Assembly: GCF_013523055.1 (NCBI RefSeq)
Contig: NZ_JAAMQM010000007.1
Location: forward strand, 124,001 to 188,000
DNA from: Pseudomonas capeferrum
Lineage (GTDB): Bacteria; Pseudomonadota; Gammaproteobacteria; Pseudomonadales; Pseudomonadaceae
Reading direction: 5' to 3'
DNA: 64,000 bases
The position numbers and the translations under genes are program-made. The notes below the pieces were generated by a model. It was not told the origin of the DNA. It did no database searches and saw only the letters and a program-made list of their open reading frames with translations. Positions 9,398-17,902 of the stretch are shown in pieces (within the stretch, counting starts at the first letter, position 1; every line of letters begins with the position of its first letter).

Positions 9398-10963
9398 ATG
9401 CGTAACAACCAGCCGATTACCCAGAGAGAACGGACTTTCCCTGTCCACCAGCGGTTGATTTCCACCACCAATGCCAAGGGTGTGATCACCTACTGCAACG
9501 AAGCCTTCGTCGATATCAGCGGGTTCACCCGCGATGAACTCGTGGGCGCGGCGCACAACCTGGTACGCCATCCGGACGTGCCGTCCGCGGTGTTCGCCCA
9601 TATGTGGCAGACCCTCAAGCGGGGCCAACCGTGGATGGGCATCGTCAAGAACCGTTGCAAGTCGGGTGATCATTACTGGGTCAATGCCTATGTCACGCCG
9701 ATCTTCGAAAAGGATCAGGTCGTCGGCTTCGAATCGGTACGGGTAAAGCCTACCGCCGAGCAGATCGGACGTGCCGAAGCGCTCTACCAACGCATCAACC
9801 AGGGCAAGCCGCCGGTCCCGCGGCGTGACCAGTGGCTGCCGGTGCTGCAGGACTGGCTGCCGTTCATCCTGGTCAGTCAGGTCGGTTTCCTCATCGGCAG
9901 CCAGATCGGCCACTCCTGGGGCTTCGCCCTGGCGGCCGCCTTGTCGGTGCCGTTGGGTCTGCTGGGACTGGGCTGGCAGCAACGCGGGCTCAAGCGCCTG
10001 CTGCGCCTGGCGGAACAGACCACTTCCGATCCGCTGATCGCGCAGATGTTCACGAATAGTCGTGGTGTCCAGGCGCGCCTGGAAATGGCCATGCTCAGCC
10101 AGGAAGCGCGCATGAAGACCTGCCTGACCCGCTTGCAGGACAGCGCCGAGCACCTCAGCGAGCAGGCGCGCCAGTCCGATACCTTGGCCCACAACAGCTC
10201 CACGGGCCTTGAGCGCCAACGCGTGGAAACCGAACAGGTCGCCGCTGCCGTCAACCAGATGGCCGCTACCACTCAGGAAGTCGCCAACCACGTACAACGC
10301 ACCGCCGATGCGACCCAGGAGGCCAACCGCCTGACCAGCCAGGGCCGGACCATTGCCGGTGAGACACGGGAAGCGATCGAGCGCCTGTCCAGCGCAGTCG
10401 GCGAGACCGGTCACACAGTTACCCAGCTGGCCAAGGACAGCGACGAGATCGGAGGTGTGGTGGATGTGATCAAGGGCATCGCCGACCAGACCAACCTGCT
10501 GGCGCTCAACGCTGCCATCGAAGCAGCCCGCGCGGGCGAGATGGGCCGCGGCTTCGCGGTGGTCGCCGACGAGGTCCGTCAGCTGGCCCAACGCACCGCG
10601 GAATCGACAGGTCAGATTCACGCCTTGATCGCCAAGCTGCAGCAGACCGCCAGCAATGCCGTGCTGACCATGCAGAGCGGACATCGCCAGGCCGAGGAAG
10701 GTGTCGCTCGGGTCATGCAGGCCGACCAGGCATTGATGGGTATCAGTGAAGCCGTGGCCAATATCACCGACATGACGACGCAGATCGCCGCGGCTACCGA
10801 GGAGCAGACCGCTGTCGCCGACGAGATCAGCCGCAACATCAGCACCATCGCCGAGCTGGCCGACCAGACATCCGAGCAGGCTCAGCATTCGGCTCAGCTC
10901 AGCGAAGAGCTGACCAGGACGGCCACTGGGCAATACTCGCTGGTGGAACGCTTCAACCGCTGA
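9398..10963 (+). CDS. aer: Aerotaxis receptor (PAS-domain chemoreceptor)
   Basis: Redox/energy-taxis receptor of 521 residues. An N-terminal PAS domain covers about residues 15-120, with [17 protein letters not shown] at its start as in FAD-binding Aer proteins. Two hydrophobic stretches at about 148-165 and 170-190 anchor it in the inner membrane without a periplasmic sensor domain. The remainder is a long cytoplasmic signalling domain with the hairpin tip [19 protein letters not shown]. There is no C-terminal NWETF-type tether. P. putida encodes several Aer paralogues; placement next to acnA matches the locus I recall for Aer-2, which is from memory. The ribosome-binding site is weak. Confidence 0.93.
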   Translation: MRNNQPITQRERTFPVHQRLISTTNAKGVITYCNEAFVDISGFTRDELVGAAHNLVRHPDVPSAVFAHMWQTLKRGQPWMGIVKNRCKSGDHYWVNAYVTPIFEKDQVVGFESVRVKPTAEQIGRAEALYQRINQGKPPVPRRDQWLPVLQDWLPFILVSQVGFLIGSQIGHSWGFALAAALSVPLGLLGLGWQQRGLKRLLRLAEQTTSDPLIAQMFTNSRGVQARLEMAMLSQEARMKTCLTRLQDSAEHLSEQARQSDTLAHNSSTGLERQRVETEQVAAAVNQMAATTQEVANHVQRTADATQEANRLTSQGRTIAGETREAIERLSSAVGETGHTVTQLAKDSDEIGGVVDVIKGIADQTNLLALNAAIEAARAGEMGRGFAVVADEVRQLAQRTAESTGQIHALIAKLQQTASNAVLTMQSGHRQAEEGVARVMQADQALMGISEAVANITDMTTQIAAATEEQTAVADEISRNISTIAELADQTSEQAQHSAQLSEELTRTATGQYSLVERFNR

Positions 10964-11053
10964 AAACGGACGGCGCCTACGAGGCGCGATGCTGGTCAGT
11001 TAAGGAAAAGTCATCACATCTCGACGGCTGGAGTTCTCGTTTGGCTTCTGCAA

Positions 11054-11178
11054 TCTTCAGTGATGCTGCGGGCCTATCGCGGGACAAGCCCGCTCGCCAC
11101 CGGTATGCGGTGTAGTAAAGACATGCGCCCGGTGGCGAGCGGGCTTGTCCCGCGATAGGCCCGCAGCATCACTGAAGA
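11054..11178. repeat. Inverted REP pair with perfect 50-bp arms
   Basis: Bases 11054-11103 are exactly complementary to 11129-11178, leaving a 25-base loop. Each arm contains a REP-like core (GCGGGACAAGCCCGC and its complement) that is itself palindromic. It fills the 305-bp gap between the converging ends of aer and the RluA-type gene, so besides being a REP/BIME element it could act as a two-way transcription stop. Confidence 0.93.
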
Positions 11179-11268
11179 ATTCGGAAGCCGAAGGCCAAGC
11201 ACCGGCATTTGAATCGAATACCTTGACTTGCTTGATGGCATTAGCCCGAGAAGCACTGCTTTGTCTGG

Positions 11269-12153
11269 TCACCAGTCCAATATCAGCCGGCTCTCGAAGC
11301 AGCGTGTCTGTCCCGACAAGGGATCCTCGAAGCGCAATCCCTTGGCCAACAGCTTCAACGGCCGACTGTAGTCATCCGGCTCGTTGCGCAGCGTCGGGTA
11401 GAACGGATCGTTGCAGATGCTGGCCCCCAGCGCGGTCATGTGGACGCGAAGCTGGTGGGTCTTGCCTGTGATTGGCGAAAGGCCGTAGCGCCACAGCTCC
11501 CCGTTCACCTCCAATACTTGCGCCAGGGTTTCGCTGTTGCTCTGCCCTGGGACCTCCTGCATCCGGAAGAAGGGTTCGCCGTGCGCGAGTCGACTACGGT
11601 GCACCAGGGGAAACGCCTGCCCGGGCAATGCCGGCGCGATGGCCTGATAGCGCTTGTCGATCCGTCGTTCGGGAAACAGCCGCTGGTAGGCGGTGCGGCT
11701 TTGTGGATTGGCAGAAAACAGCACCAACCCGGCCGTGTGCCGGTCGATACGGTGCAACGGCACCAGATGAGGATTGTCCAGACGACGGATCAGCCTGCGC
11801 AGCAACGTCTGCTCGACATATTCACCGGTGGGTGTGACAGGCAGGAAGTGCGGCTTGTCGGCGACCACCAGGTGTTCATCCTGGTACAGGATGGTTTCAT
11901 GTACCGGGATCGGCGTCTCGTTCGGCACTTCGCGAAAGTAATGCAGGCGCATGCCACGGCGGTAAGGCAGGTCGGCCGCGATCGCGCTACCCGCCGCATC
12001 GAGTACGCGTCCACGGGCAAAACGGTCGAGCCATTGCTCACGGCCGATGGCCTTGAAATGGTCGCATAGACAGTCGAGCACGGTCGACCAGTCGCCCGGA
12101 GGCAGGCAGACGGTACTGGCTTGATGGTGAGCCGGATCGAAAGGCGCGGTCAT
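11269..12153 (-). CDS. RluA-family pseudouridine synthase
   Basis: Predicted RNA pseudouridine synthase of 294 residues. The family motif HRIDRHTAG is at residues 134-142, with catalytic Asp137. The N-terminal part (residues 1-85) resembles an S4-like or lead domain and the C-terminal part ends in LILDW. The target RNA cannot be told from sequence; this subgroup is usually annotated only as RluA-like. I chose the ATG at 12153 (MTAPFDPAHH) because the open frame upstream, to 12453, overlaps the next gene. It lies 49 bp after the LexA-box-controlled unknown gene on the same strand and might be co-transcribed with it. Confidence 0.85.
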   Translation of the reverse strand: MTAPFDPAHHQASTVCLPPGDWSTVLDCLCDHFKAIGREQWLDRFARGRVLDAAGSAIAADLPYRRGMRLHYFREVPNETPIPVHETILYQDEHLVVADKPHFLPVTPTGEYVEQTLLRRLIRRLDNPHLVPLHRIDRHTAGLVLFSANPQSRTAYQRLFPERRIDKRYQAIAPALPGQAFPLVHRSRLAHGEPFFRMQEVPGQSNSETLAQVLEVNGELWRYGLSPITGKTHQLRVHMTALGASICNDPFYPTLRNEPDDYSRPLKLLAKGLRFEDPLSGQTRCFESRLILDW

Positions 12154-12202
12154 GGCGGAACTCAGGTATCGGGGCCAGGCATTATCCTTCATGCCTACAC
12201 CG

Positions 12203-12511
12203 TCAGCCAGTCTCGCCGGCCATCTCGCTGGACTCCTTGAGCCAGCGCAGCACCTGGACCGCTTCCCAGCGAGTGGGATCGTACAGAGCGTAGTGCAGAC
12301 CCTCGTAGCCCACCACATCCAGGGGACGATGGTAGCCCGCCCGCTGGAAGAGCGCTTCGATCTCGGCGAAGCACGTGTTGAAATGGACCCTGCCGAACGG
12401 CGTCCTGCGTTCGGTGACCAGCCCATCCAGACGCAGATCGAGCACGGCTTCACTCACCAGATCGGGGGACATGCGATTGACGCTGTACTTCAACTGCTCG
12501 ACATTGACCAT
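12203..12511 (-). CDS. Unknown protein of 102 aa preceded by a LexA-type SOS box
   Basis: I do not recognise a family. The ATG at 12511 is preceded by AGGAAG six bases away. The product is mixed helical, with a winged-helix-like beginning (LVSEAVLDLRLDGLVTE, then FGRVHF), no membrane segment and an acidic tail. A short DNA-binding or adaptor role would be compatible but is inference. A longer in-frame start exists at 12550 but would place the LexA box inside the coding region. The box is centred 28 bases upstream of the chosen start, so damage-inducible expression is likely. The RluA-type gene follows 49 bp downstream. Confidence 0.7.
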   Translation of the reverse strand: MVNVEQLKYSVNRMSPDLVSEAVLDLRLDGLVTERRTPFGRVHFNTCFAEIEALFQRAGYHRPLDVVGYEGLHYALYDPTRWEAVQVLRWLKESSEMAGETG

Positions 12512-12531
12512 CACACTTCCTACCGCCACAA

Positions 12532-12547
12532 CTGTATATTCATACAG
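12532..12547. promoter_or_regulatory. Near-consensus LexA (SOS) box
   Basis: CTGTATATTCATACAG matches the LexA operator CTGTATATATATACAG at every position except the two central bases, and is embedded in AACTGTATATTCATACAGCA. It sits directly upstream of the minus-strand 102-aa gene, in the position expected for repression. No other gene start is close. Confidence 0.85.
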
Positions 12548-12639
12548 CATACGAGTAAGCCGGGTAATCCGTCAAATAGCCTGCCAATCGATACGATGCC
12601 AGGAGGAGTCTTCGCCCTGGCAGGCAGTGCCCGATTCGC

Positions 12640-12876
12640 TCACTGCAGAAAGGCAACCACTTGCTCCGCCTCGAAAGGCCAATCCATTTCCGCGCCGGTA
12701 TCACATCGTCGCAACACTGGGATCACCAGGCCATAGCGCTCGAACAGGACATCGTCTTCGGCAATATCGACCAGTTCCACCAACAGGCCGTGCTGGACGA
12801 AGGGCATGAGGACGGCCTCCGCCATTTCACAGAGATGACACCCCAAGGTGCCGAACAATTGGCATTCGGGAAGCAT
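12640..12876 (-). CDS. Glutaredoxin-like protein (DUF836 type)
   Basis: 78-residue thioredoxin-fold protein. A CxxC redox motif (GCHLC, Cys13 and Cys16) follows the first strand, and the cis-proline region appears as YGLVIPVLR, the usual layout of the small glutaredoxin-like DUF836 group. It is probably a cytoplasmic thiol-disulfide protein; the partner is unknown. It stands alone on minus between the ammonium transporter and the SOS-box gene. Confidence 0.85.
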   Translation of the reverse strand: MLPECQLFGTLGCHLCEMAEAVLMPFVQHGLLVELVDIAEDDVLFERYGLVIPVLRRCDTGAEMDWPFEAEQVVAFLQ

Positions 12877-13005
12877 GAACGGTTACCGTCTCACGAGGGA
12901 TGGAATGATTATTCTAGGCCGGGTACGGGCAGCCTGCACTTGCCGCGTGCCGGTGGGAGCAGTTCGGCGTCGCGTTATCTTTCACCCTCCCCCCGGATGG
13001 CCAAC

Positions 13006-14214
13006 TCAGTCCTGGCTGGTAGCGCCAATCCGATGAATCGACAGGTCGGCGCCGTGGAACTCTTCTTCCTGACTCAAACGCAGACCGTGCAGCAGCTTGA
13101 TCACACCATACACGGCAAAGCCACCGAGCAGCGCCACCACGATGCCCATCAGGCTCCCGAGCAACTGGCTGGTCAGGCTCACTCCGCCCAGCCCGCCCAA
13201 CGCGGTCTGTCCGAAGATCCCACAGGCCACGCCACCCCACACACCACAGACGCCGTGTAGTGGCCATACACCAAGAACATCGTCGATCTTCCAGCGGTTC
13301 TGCGCGGCGGTGAAGCACCAGACGAACAGAACGCCTGCTATTACACCCGTCACCAATGCGCCCACCGGGTGCATGATATCGGAGCCCGCGCAGATGGCCA
13401 CCAACCCGGCCAGCGGCCCATTGTGCAGGAAACCTGGATCGTTGCGTCCCGCCAGCAAGGCAGCCAGAGTGCCGCCGACCATGGCCATCAGAGAGTTGAT
13501 CGCCACCAGTCCACTGACGCCTTGCAGGGTCTGGGCGCTCATCACGTTGAAGCCGAACCAGCCGATGATGAGGATCCATGAGCCCAGCGCCAGGAAAGGG
13601 ATGCTCGACGGCGCGAATGCAACCAGCCGCCCTTCGCGATAGCGACCACGCCGTGCGCCCAGCAGCAGTACCGCTGCCAACGCCAGCCATCCACCCATGG
13701 CATGCACCACCACGGATCCTGCGAAATCATGGAAGCCGGCGCCCAGGTGCCTGCTCAACCAGTCCTGGATGCCGAACTTGCCGTTCCACACCACCCCTTC
13801 GAAGAACGGATAGACGAATGCCACGATCAACGCCGTGGCGCACATCTGCGGCACGAACCGGGCCCGCTCCGCGATACCGCCGGAGATGATCGCCGGGATC
13901 GCCGCGGCGAACGTCAGCAGGAAGAAACATTTGACCAGTGCATAACCATGGTCCGTCGCCAGTGTACTGGCGGGCTCGAAGAAACTGACATCGTAGGCGA
14001 CCCAGTAGCCGACGAAGAAGTACGCCACCGCCGAGATGGCGAAGTCGCTGAGGATCTTCGACAGGGCGTTGACCTGGTTCTTGTGTCGCACGGTGCCTAC
14101 TTCGAGGAAGGCGAACCCCGCGTGCATGGCCAGGACCAGGATCGCGCCCAGAAGGATGAACAAGGTATTGGAGCCGTGGACAAGAGAGTCCATCGCACTG
14201 TGCGCGTTTTCCAT
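13006..14214 (-). CDS. Ammonium transporter (Amt family)
   Basis: Inner-membrane ammonium channel with about eleven helices and 402 residues from the ATG at 14214. The twin pore histidines are present as His171 in the HDFAGSVVVH motif (with the conserved Asp163) and His320 in WPLHGVCG. There is no linked glnK, unlike the canonical glnK-amtB operon, so this is probably a second Amt. Start choice is uncertain: a GTG at 14241 and an ATG at 14193 are also in frame and none has a good ribosome-binding site. An NtrC-like palindrome lies about 55-70 bp upstream, suggesting nitrogen control. Confidence 0.92.
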   Translation of the reverse strand: MENAHSAMDSLVHGSNTLFILLGAILVLAMHAGFAFLEVGTVRHKNQVNALSKILSDFAISAVAYFFVGYWVAYDVSFFEPASTLATDHGYALVKCFFLLTFAAAIPAIISGGIAERARFVPQMCATALIVAFVYPFFEGVVWNGKFGIQDWLSRHLGAGFHDFAGSVVVHAMGGWLALAAVLLLGARRGRYREGRLVAFAPSSIPFLALGSWILIIGWFGFNVMSAQTLQGVSGLVAINSLMAMVGGTLAALLAGRNDPGFLHNGPLAGLVAICAGSDIMHPVGALVTGVIAGVLFVWCFTAAQNRWKIDDVLGVWPLHGVCGVWGGVACGIFGQTALGGLGGVSLTSQLLGSLMGIVVALLGGFAVYGVIKLLHGLRLSQEEEFHGADLSIHRIGATSQD

Positions 14215-14267
14215 GGAGAGAATGACCTGCGGAGAAAGCACCAGGAAGGTTCAAATGTGCGCGCCGC

Positions 14268-14282
14268 GCACCGATTCGGTGC
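14268..14282. promoter_or_regulatory. NtrC-like binding site upstream of the amt gene
   Basis: GCACCGATTCGGTGC is a perfect dyad with the GCACC-N5-GGTGC form of enterobacterial NtrC sites. It sits 54-68 bases before the chosen amt start. That is closer than a usual sigma-54 enhancer, and no strong -24/-12 element is visible downstream of it, so the mode of action is open. Confidence 0.5.
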
Positions 14283-14514
14283 TCTAGGCGTGCCCTGTTT
14301 TGGCAACACGAGCATACGCCTGGGCGCGTTTTATCTTGAATCGAACCTGGATGGGTTAAGGTTTATCGGTATCTGCAAGGACGCTGCACGTATTCGGCGC
14401 GGCGCACCACGGATACGCTCCGCGATAAAGCAAAGGCTGTACCAGCACCGGGCACTGAACCTTCCAGGACTTCCACGACTCGAAATAGCCACATCTACTT
14501 ACAGGGAGAGACCC

Positions 14515-14829
14515 ATGGTCAACACATCGGCAAAGACTGCTCAAGAAATCCTCCTGGCTGACTTCCAGACGCTGGTGCGCGATACCGAGAAACTGCTGGC
14601 GGACACCGCCAACCTGGCCGGCGATCAGGCGGACGAACTGCGCGGACAGATCAACGAGAGCCTGTTGCGGGCTCGCGACTCCCTGCAGCAGACCCAGGAG
14701 ACGATGCGCGTGCGCGGTGAGGCAGCGCTGGGCAACGCCGAGGAATATGTACGAGAGAACCCATGGCAGGCTGTCGGTATCGCCGCAGGCGTGGGCCTGG
14801 TCGTTGGCCTGCTGGCTGGTCGCCGTTGA
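14515..14829 (+). CDS. YqjD/ElaB-like DUF883 protein
   Basis: 104-residue protein with a long amphipathic, coiled-coil-like region (about residues 5-75) and a C-terminal glycine-rich membrane helix ending in VGLVVGLLAGRR. This is the layout of ElaB/YqjD proteins, which are tail-anchored in the inner membrane and bind stationary-phase ribosomes in E. coli. A strong AGGGAGAG ribosome-binding site precedes the ATG at 14515. It is first of a tight three-gene group with the next two membrane proteins, the same order as E. coli yqjD-yqjE-yqjK. Confidence 0.88.
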   Translation: MVNTSAKTAQEILLADFQTLVRDTEKLLADTANLAGDQADELRGQINESLLRARDSLQQTQETMRVRGEAALGNAEEYVRENPWQAVGIAAGVGLVVGLLAGRR

Positions 14830-14838
14830 GGAATGGTC

Positions 14839-15216
14839 ATGGAAAATGATGCCATCGGCACGAGCGCCAGAGCTGGGAAGCGCCTCGGCGCGGCGATGCT
14901 CGGGCTGCTTCATGGCCATATCGAACTGTTCGGCATCGAACTGCAGGAGCAGAAAGGACGGACACTGCGTCTGTTGCTGTTTGCCGGCATGGCTTTGGTT
15001 TTCGCGCTGCTCCTGCTGACCGCACTTTCGGGGCTGTTGCTGGTGCTGCTATGGGATAGCTATCGCTTGGCGGGCATCATCGGCCTATGTGTCTTCTACG
15101 GCCTTGCCACCATTTTCTGCGGTGTGCGCCTGAAGGCAGCGGTGTTCGATGAATCCTCCCCGTTCAGCTCCACACTCGAAGAACTCGCCAAAGACCGGGA
15201 GCGCCTGTTGCCATGA
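14839..15216 (+). CDS. YqjE-like membrane protein (phage-holin superfamily)
   Basis: 125-residue inner-membrane protein with two hydrophobic segments at about residues 42-68 and 76-95, a cytoplasmic N-terminus and a charged C-terminal tail. Fits the YqjE/DUF1469 family; no enzymatic motif. The ATG at 14839 is preferred over one at 14833 because GAGGA then sits at a workable distance. Its stop overlaps the next start (ATGA at 15213-15216). Confidence 0.82.
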   Translation: MENDAIGTSARAGKRLGAAMLGLLHGHIELFGIELQEQKGRTLRLLLFAGMALVFALLLLTALSGLLLVLLWDSYRLAGIIGLCVFYGLATIFCGVRLKAAVFDESSPFSSTLEELAKDRERLLP

Positions 15217-15539
15217 GCCTGCCTGAGCTACCCAATACCCGTAACCCACGCGAGCTGCGCAAGGCATTGCTGCGCCTGCGCCTGGAAATGCACCGCCAGG
15301 AACTGCGCCAGGAATCGGCGCAACTGCTCGAGCCGCTCGTGCGCCTGCGCACCATGGGCAGCTCGCTGCACGGCGGCATGGGCATCAAGCATGCTCCACT
15401 GTGGGGCATCGGCGCCGTGGTCGCCCTCGGTTTCCTGACCGGCAAGGGCGTGCGGGGCGGCAATCTTCCCGCCATGCTGCGCCTGGGCAAGACGGTTGCG
15501 CCCTTGGTGCGCCTGTTCCTCGCCAACCGTCGGCACTGA
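15213..15539 (+). CDS. Small basic membrane-associated protein (YqjK-like position)
   Basis: 108 residues. The first half is an Arg/Leu/Gln-rich amphipathic helix, followed by a short hydrophobic glycine-containing stretch ([14 protein letters not shown]) and a basic tail. I do not recognise a domain by sequence; its role is inferred only from the third position in the yqjD-yqjE-type operon and the four-base overlap with the previous gene. Confidence 0.75.
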   Translation: MSLPELPNTRNPRELRKALLRLRLEMHRQELRQESAQLLEPLVRLRTMGSSLHGGMGIKHAPLWGIGAVVALGFLTGKGVRGGNLPAMLRLGKTVAPLVRLFLANRRH

Positions 15540-15545
15540 GCGAGA

Positions 15546-15579
15546 CCGCGTCGTGCTTGCGCAGACAGGCACGACGCGG
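15546..15579. terminator. Perfect 11-bp hairpin between the YqjD-type operon and dgt
   Basis: CCGCGTCGTGC at 15546-15556 pairs with GCACGACGCGG at 15569-15579 across a 12-base loop. No T-run follows, so it may be an attenuator or RNA-stability element rather than a full terminator. Confidence 0.45.
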
Positions 15580-15616
15580 GAAGCTTGAGGTCTACCCACC
15601 CGACGGGAGTCACGCC

Positions 15617-16948
15617 TTGGACTGGAACACCCTGCTTACCCGTGAACGCTTGGGCAAGGCCCTGTACAGCCCCGAAGAGCTGGGACGCAGCCCGTTCCAC
15701 AAGGACCACGACCGAATCATCTTCTCCGGCGCGTTCCGCCGCCTGGGCCGCAAGACCCAGGTCCATCCGGTCACCAGCAACGATCATATCCACACCCGCC
15801 TGACCCACTCGCTGGAAGTCAGTTGCGTGGGCCGCTCCCTGGGCATGAGGGTCGGCGAGACGCTGCGTGATGCCCTCCCCGGCTGGTGCGAGCCCAGCGA
15901 CCTGGGCATGATCGTGCAATCGGCCTGCCTGGCTCATGACATCGGCAACCCGCCGTTCGGTCACTCCGGCGAGGATGCTATCCGTTACTGGTTCCAGCAG
16001 GCCGCGGGACGGGGCTGGCTGGAAGGCATGAGCGAAGACGAAGGTGCCGATTTCCTGAATTTCGAAGGCAACGCCCAAGGGTTTCGCGTCCTGACCCAAC
16101 TCGAATACCACCAGTTCGATGGTGGTACACGATTGACGTATGCCACTTTGGGCACCTATCTCAAGTACCCCTGGAGCGCTCGCCATGCCGACGCCCTCGG
16201 TTACAAGAAACACAAGTTCGGCTGCTACCAGAGCGAACTGCCATTGCTCGAGCAGATTGCCCGCAAGCTCGGCCTGCCCCAGCTCGAAGAGCAACGCTGG
16301 GCCCGTCATCCGCTGGTCTATCTGATGGAGGCGGCGGACGACATCTGCTATGGCTTGATCGACCTGGAGGATGGGCTTGAGATGGATCTGCTGCAGTACG
16401 CCGAAGTCGAAAACCTGCTGCTCGACCTGGTCGGCGATGACGTGCCCGAGACCTACCGTCAGCTGGGCGCCGAGGATTCGCGGCGGCGCAAGCTGGCCAT
16501 CCTGCGCGGCAAGGCTATCGAACACCTGACCAATGCCGCGGCGCAGGCATTCGTCGAGCAACAGGATGCGCTGCTGGCCGGGCAGCTGAGCGGTGACCTG
16601 GTAGAGCACATGCACGGTCCGGCCAAGCGTTGCGTGCTGCAGGCCAAGGACATGGCGCGCAACAAGATCTTCCAGGACAAGCGCAAGACGTTGCATGAGA
16701 TCGGTGCCTACACCACCCTGGAGATCCTGCTCACCGCCTTCTGTGGCGCCGCCCTGGAGCAGCATGGCGGACGCGTGCCATCGTTCAAGAGCCGACGCAT
16801 CCTCGATCTGCTGGGGAACAGCGCACCCGATCCGAACGGCTCGCTGTACAGCGCCTTCCTGCGCATGATCGATTTCATCGCGGGCATGACCGACAGCTAC
16901 GCAAGCGAGATGGCCCATGAAATGACCGGGCGCTCGAACCCTCGTTGA
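15617..16948 (+). CDS. dgt: Deoxyguanosinetriphosphate triphosphohydrolase-like protein
   Basis: HD-domain dNTPase splitting dNTPs into deoxynucleosides and triphosphate, so acting on nucleotide-pool balance. The metal-binding set is visible: His64 in RLTHSLEV, His107-Asp108 in [14 protein letters not shown] and the downstream ligand region. The start is TTG at 15617 with CGGGAG upstream, giving 443 residues, the length I recall for Pseudomonas dgt-like proteins; no ATG fits. The upstream open frame overlaps the previous gene and is not used. Confidence 0.94.
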   Translation: MDWNTLLTRERLGKALYSPEELGRSPFHKDHDRIIFSGAFRRLGRKTQVHPVTSNDHIHTRLTHSLEVSCVGRSLGMRVGETLRDALPGWCEPSDLGMIVQSACLAHDIGNPPFGHSGEDAIRYWFQQAAGRGWLEGMSEDEGADFLNFEGNAQGFRVLTQLEYHQFDGGTRLTYATLGTYLKYPWSARHADALGYKKHKFGCYQSELPLLEQIARKLGLPQLEEQRWARHPLVYLMEAADDICYGLIDLEDGLEMDLLQYAEVENLLLDLVGDDVPETYRQLGAEDSRRRKLAILRGKAIEHLTNAAAQAFVEQQDALLAGQLSGDLVEHMHGPAKRCVLQAKDMARNKIFQDKRKTLHEIGAYTTLEILLTAFCGAALEQHGGRVPSFKSRRILDLLGNSAPDPNGSLYSAFLRMIDFIAGMTDSYASEMAHEMTGRSNPR

Positions 16949-16956
16949 CGTTCGTC

Positions 16957-16986
16957 GTGGACGGAGCGCCGTTTGGCCCCGTCCAC
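16957..16986 (+). terminator. Possible terminator after dgt
   Basis: GTGGACGG at 16957-16964 pairs with CCGTCCAC at 16979-16986, then TTAT. The stem is perfect but the T-run is poor. Confidence 0.4.
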
Positions 16987-17273
16987 TTATCGGTGCGCCC
17001 AGGCCCGATGCCCAGCGATTTCACGTAACTCATACAGATTTGAAAGAAACTTCCTACATATACATTTCTGCATTAAACATTCTCCTCGGCATATGTAAAA
17101 AATCCCGCAACATCTCGTCAGTAGATATGCCTGACAGTTGCATCTGTGGTATGGCGGACTTTTTTCTGTAGGTGTTTTCCTATATGTCAGCTATCGCTCT
17201 GACTTTCGTGTCCGGCGACTTTCAACTGAGCTAAGGTGCCGTCTGCCCCTGACACCTGCATGGAATGTTGAAT
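16987..17273 (+). promoter_or_regulatory. AT-rich promoter region of the BvgA/BvgS-like pair
   Basis: This gap is clearly more AT-rich than its surroundings. It contains two copies of TTCCTAYATR (TTCCTACATA at 17051-17060 and TTCCTATATG at 17177-17186) plus TTTCTGCATT-like relatives. BvgA-type regulators bind repeated heptads of similar character, so these could be autoregulatory sites; that is inference. No gene is seen here. Confidence 0.4.
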
Positions 17274-17897
17274 ATGCCTTCTGTATTTATCGTCGACGAC
17301 CATCCTGTCATACGACTGGCCGTCCGCATGTTGCTGGAAAACCAGAATTACTCGATCATCGGGGAGACGGACAACGGCGTCGACGCCATGCAAATGATCC
17401 GCGAGTGCCGCCCCGATCTCGTCATCCTCGACATCAGCATTCCCAAGCTCGATGGCCTGGAAGTGCTTTCGCGCTTCCAGGCCATGGCGCTGCCCATGAA
17501 GGTCCTGGTTCTTACCGCGCAGGCGCCGGCCCTGTTCGCCATCCGCTGCATGCACTCGGGCGCCGCGGGCTATGTCTGCAAGCAGGAGGATCTGAGCGAG
17601 CTGCTCAGCGCGATCAAGGCGGTGCTTTCGGGATACAACTACTTTCCCAGCCAGGCCATCAACCACAGCCCCGAAAACGGCCCCAACCAGGACAAGGAGC
17701 TGTTCCGTCTGGTCAATGACCGCGAACTAATGGTGCTGCAACTTTTTGCCCAAGGCCGCAGCAACAAGGAAATCGCCACGGGCATGTTTCTCAGCAATAA
17801 GACGGTGAGCACTTACAAGAAACGCCTGATGCAGAAGTTACGTGTAGGGTCGTTGGTCGAACTGATCGACATGGCCAAACGCAACGAGCTGGTTTAA
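17274..17897 (+). CDS. NarL/BvgA-type response regulator
   Basis: 207-residue transcription regulator. The receiver domain (about 1-120) has acidic residues Asp8/Asp9, phospho-acceptor Asp53 in LVILDISIP and the conserved Lys near 103. The C-terminal LuxR-type helix-turn-helix (about 145-205) includes NDRELMVLQLFAQGRSNKEI and NKTVSTYKKR. The ATG at 17274 is preferred to 17265 for ribosome-binding-site spacing. The gene is five bases before the hybrid sensor gene, a classic BvgA-BvgS, EvgA-EvgS or RocA-RocS arrangement. Target genes are unknown; none of the flanking genes (dgt, yggL-like) is an obvious one. Confidence 0.9.
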   Translation: MPSVFIVDDHPVIRLAVRMLLENQNYSIIGETDNGVDAMQMIRECRPDLVILDISIPKLDGLEVLSRFQAMALPMKVLVLTAQAPALFAIRCMHSGAAGYVCKQEDLSELLSAIKAVLSGYNYFPSQAINHSPENGPNQDKELFRLVNDRELMVLQLFAQGRSNKEIATGMFLSNKTVSTYKKRLMQKLRVGSLVELIDMAKRNELV

Positions 17898-17902
17898 GGC
17901 AC

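Noticed and set aside
14280..14295. Sigma-54 promoter of the amt gene
   Set aside because: GGGCACG-N4-GAGCA keeps GG and GC but overlaps the NtrC-like site itself and lacks the TT of the -12 element, so not listed as a feature.
15164..16918. 584-codon minus frame across dgt and the YqjK-like gene
   Set aside because: Antisense shadow spanning two real genes.
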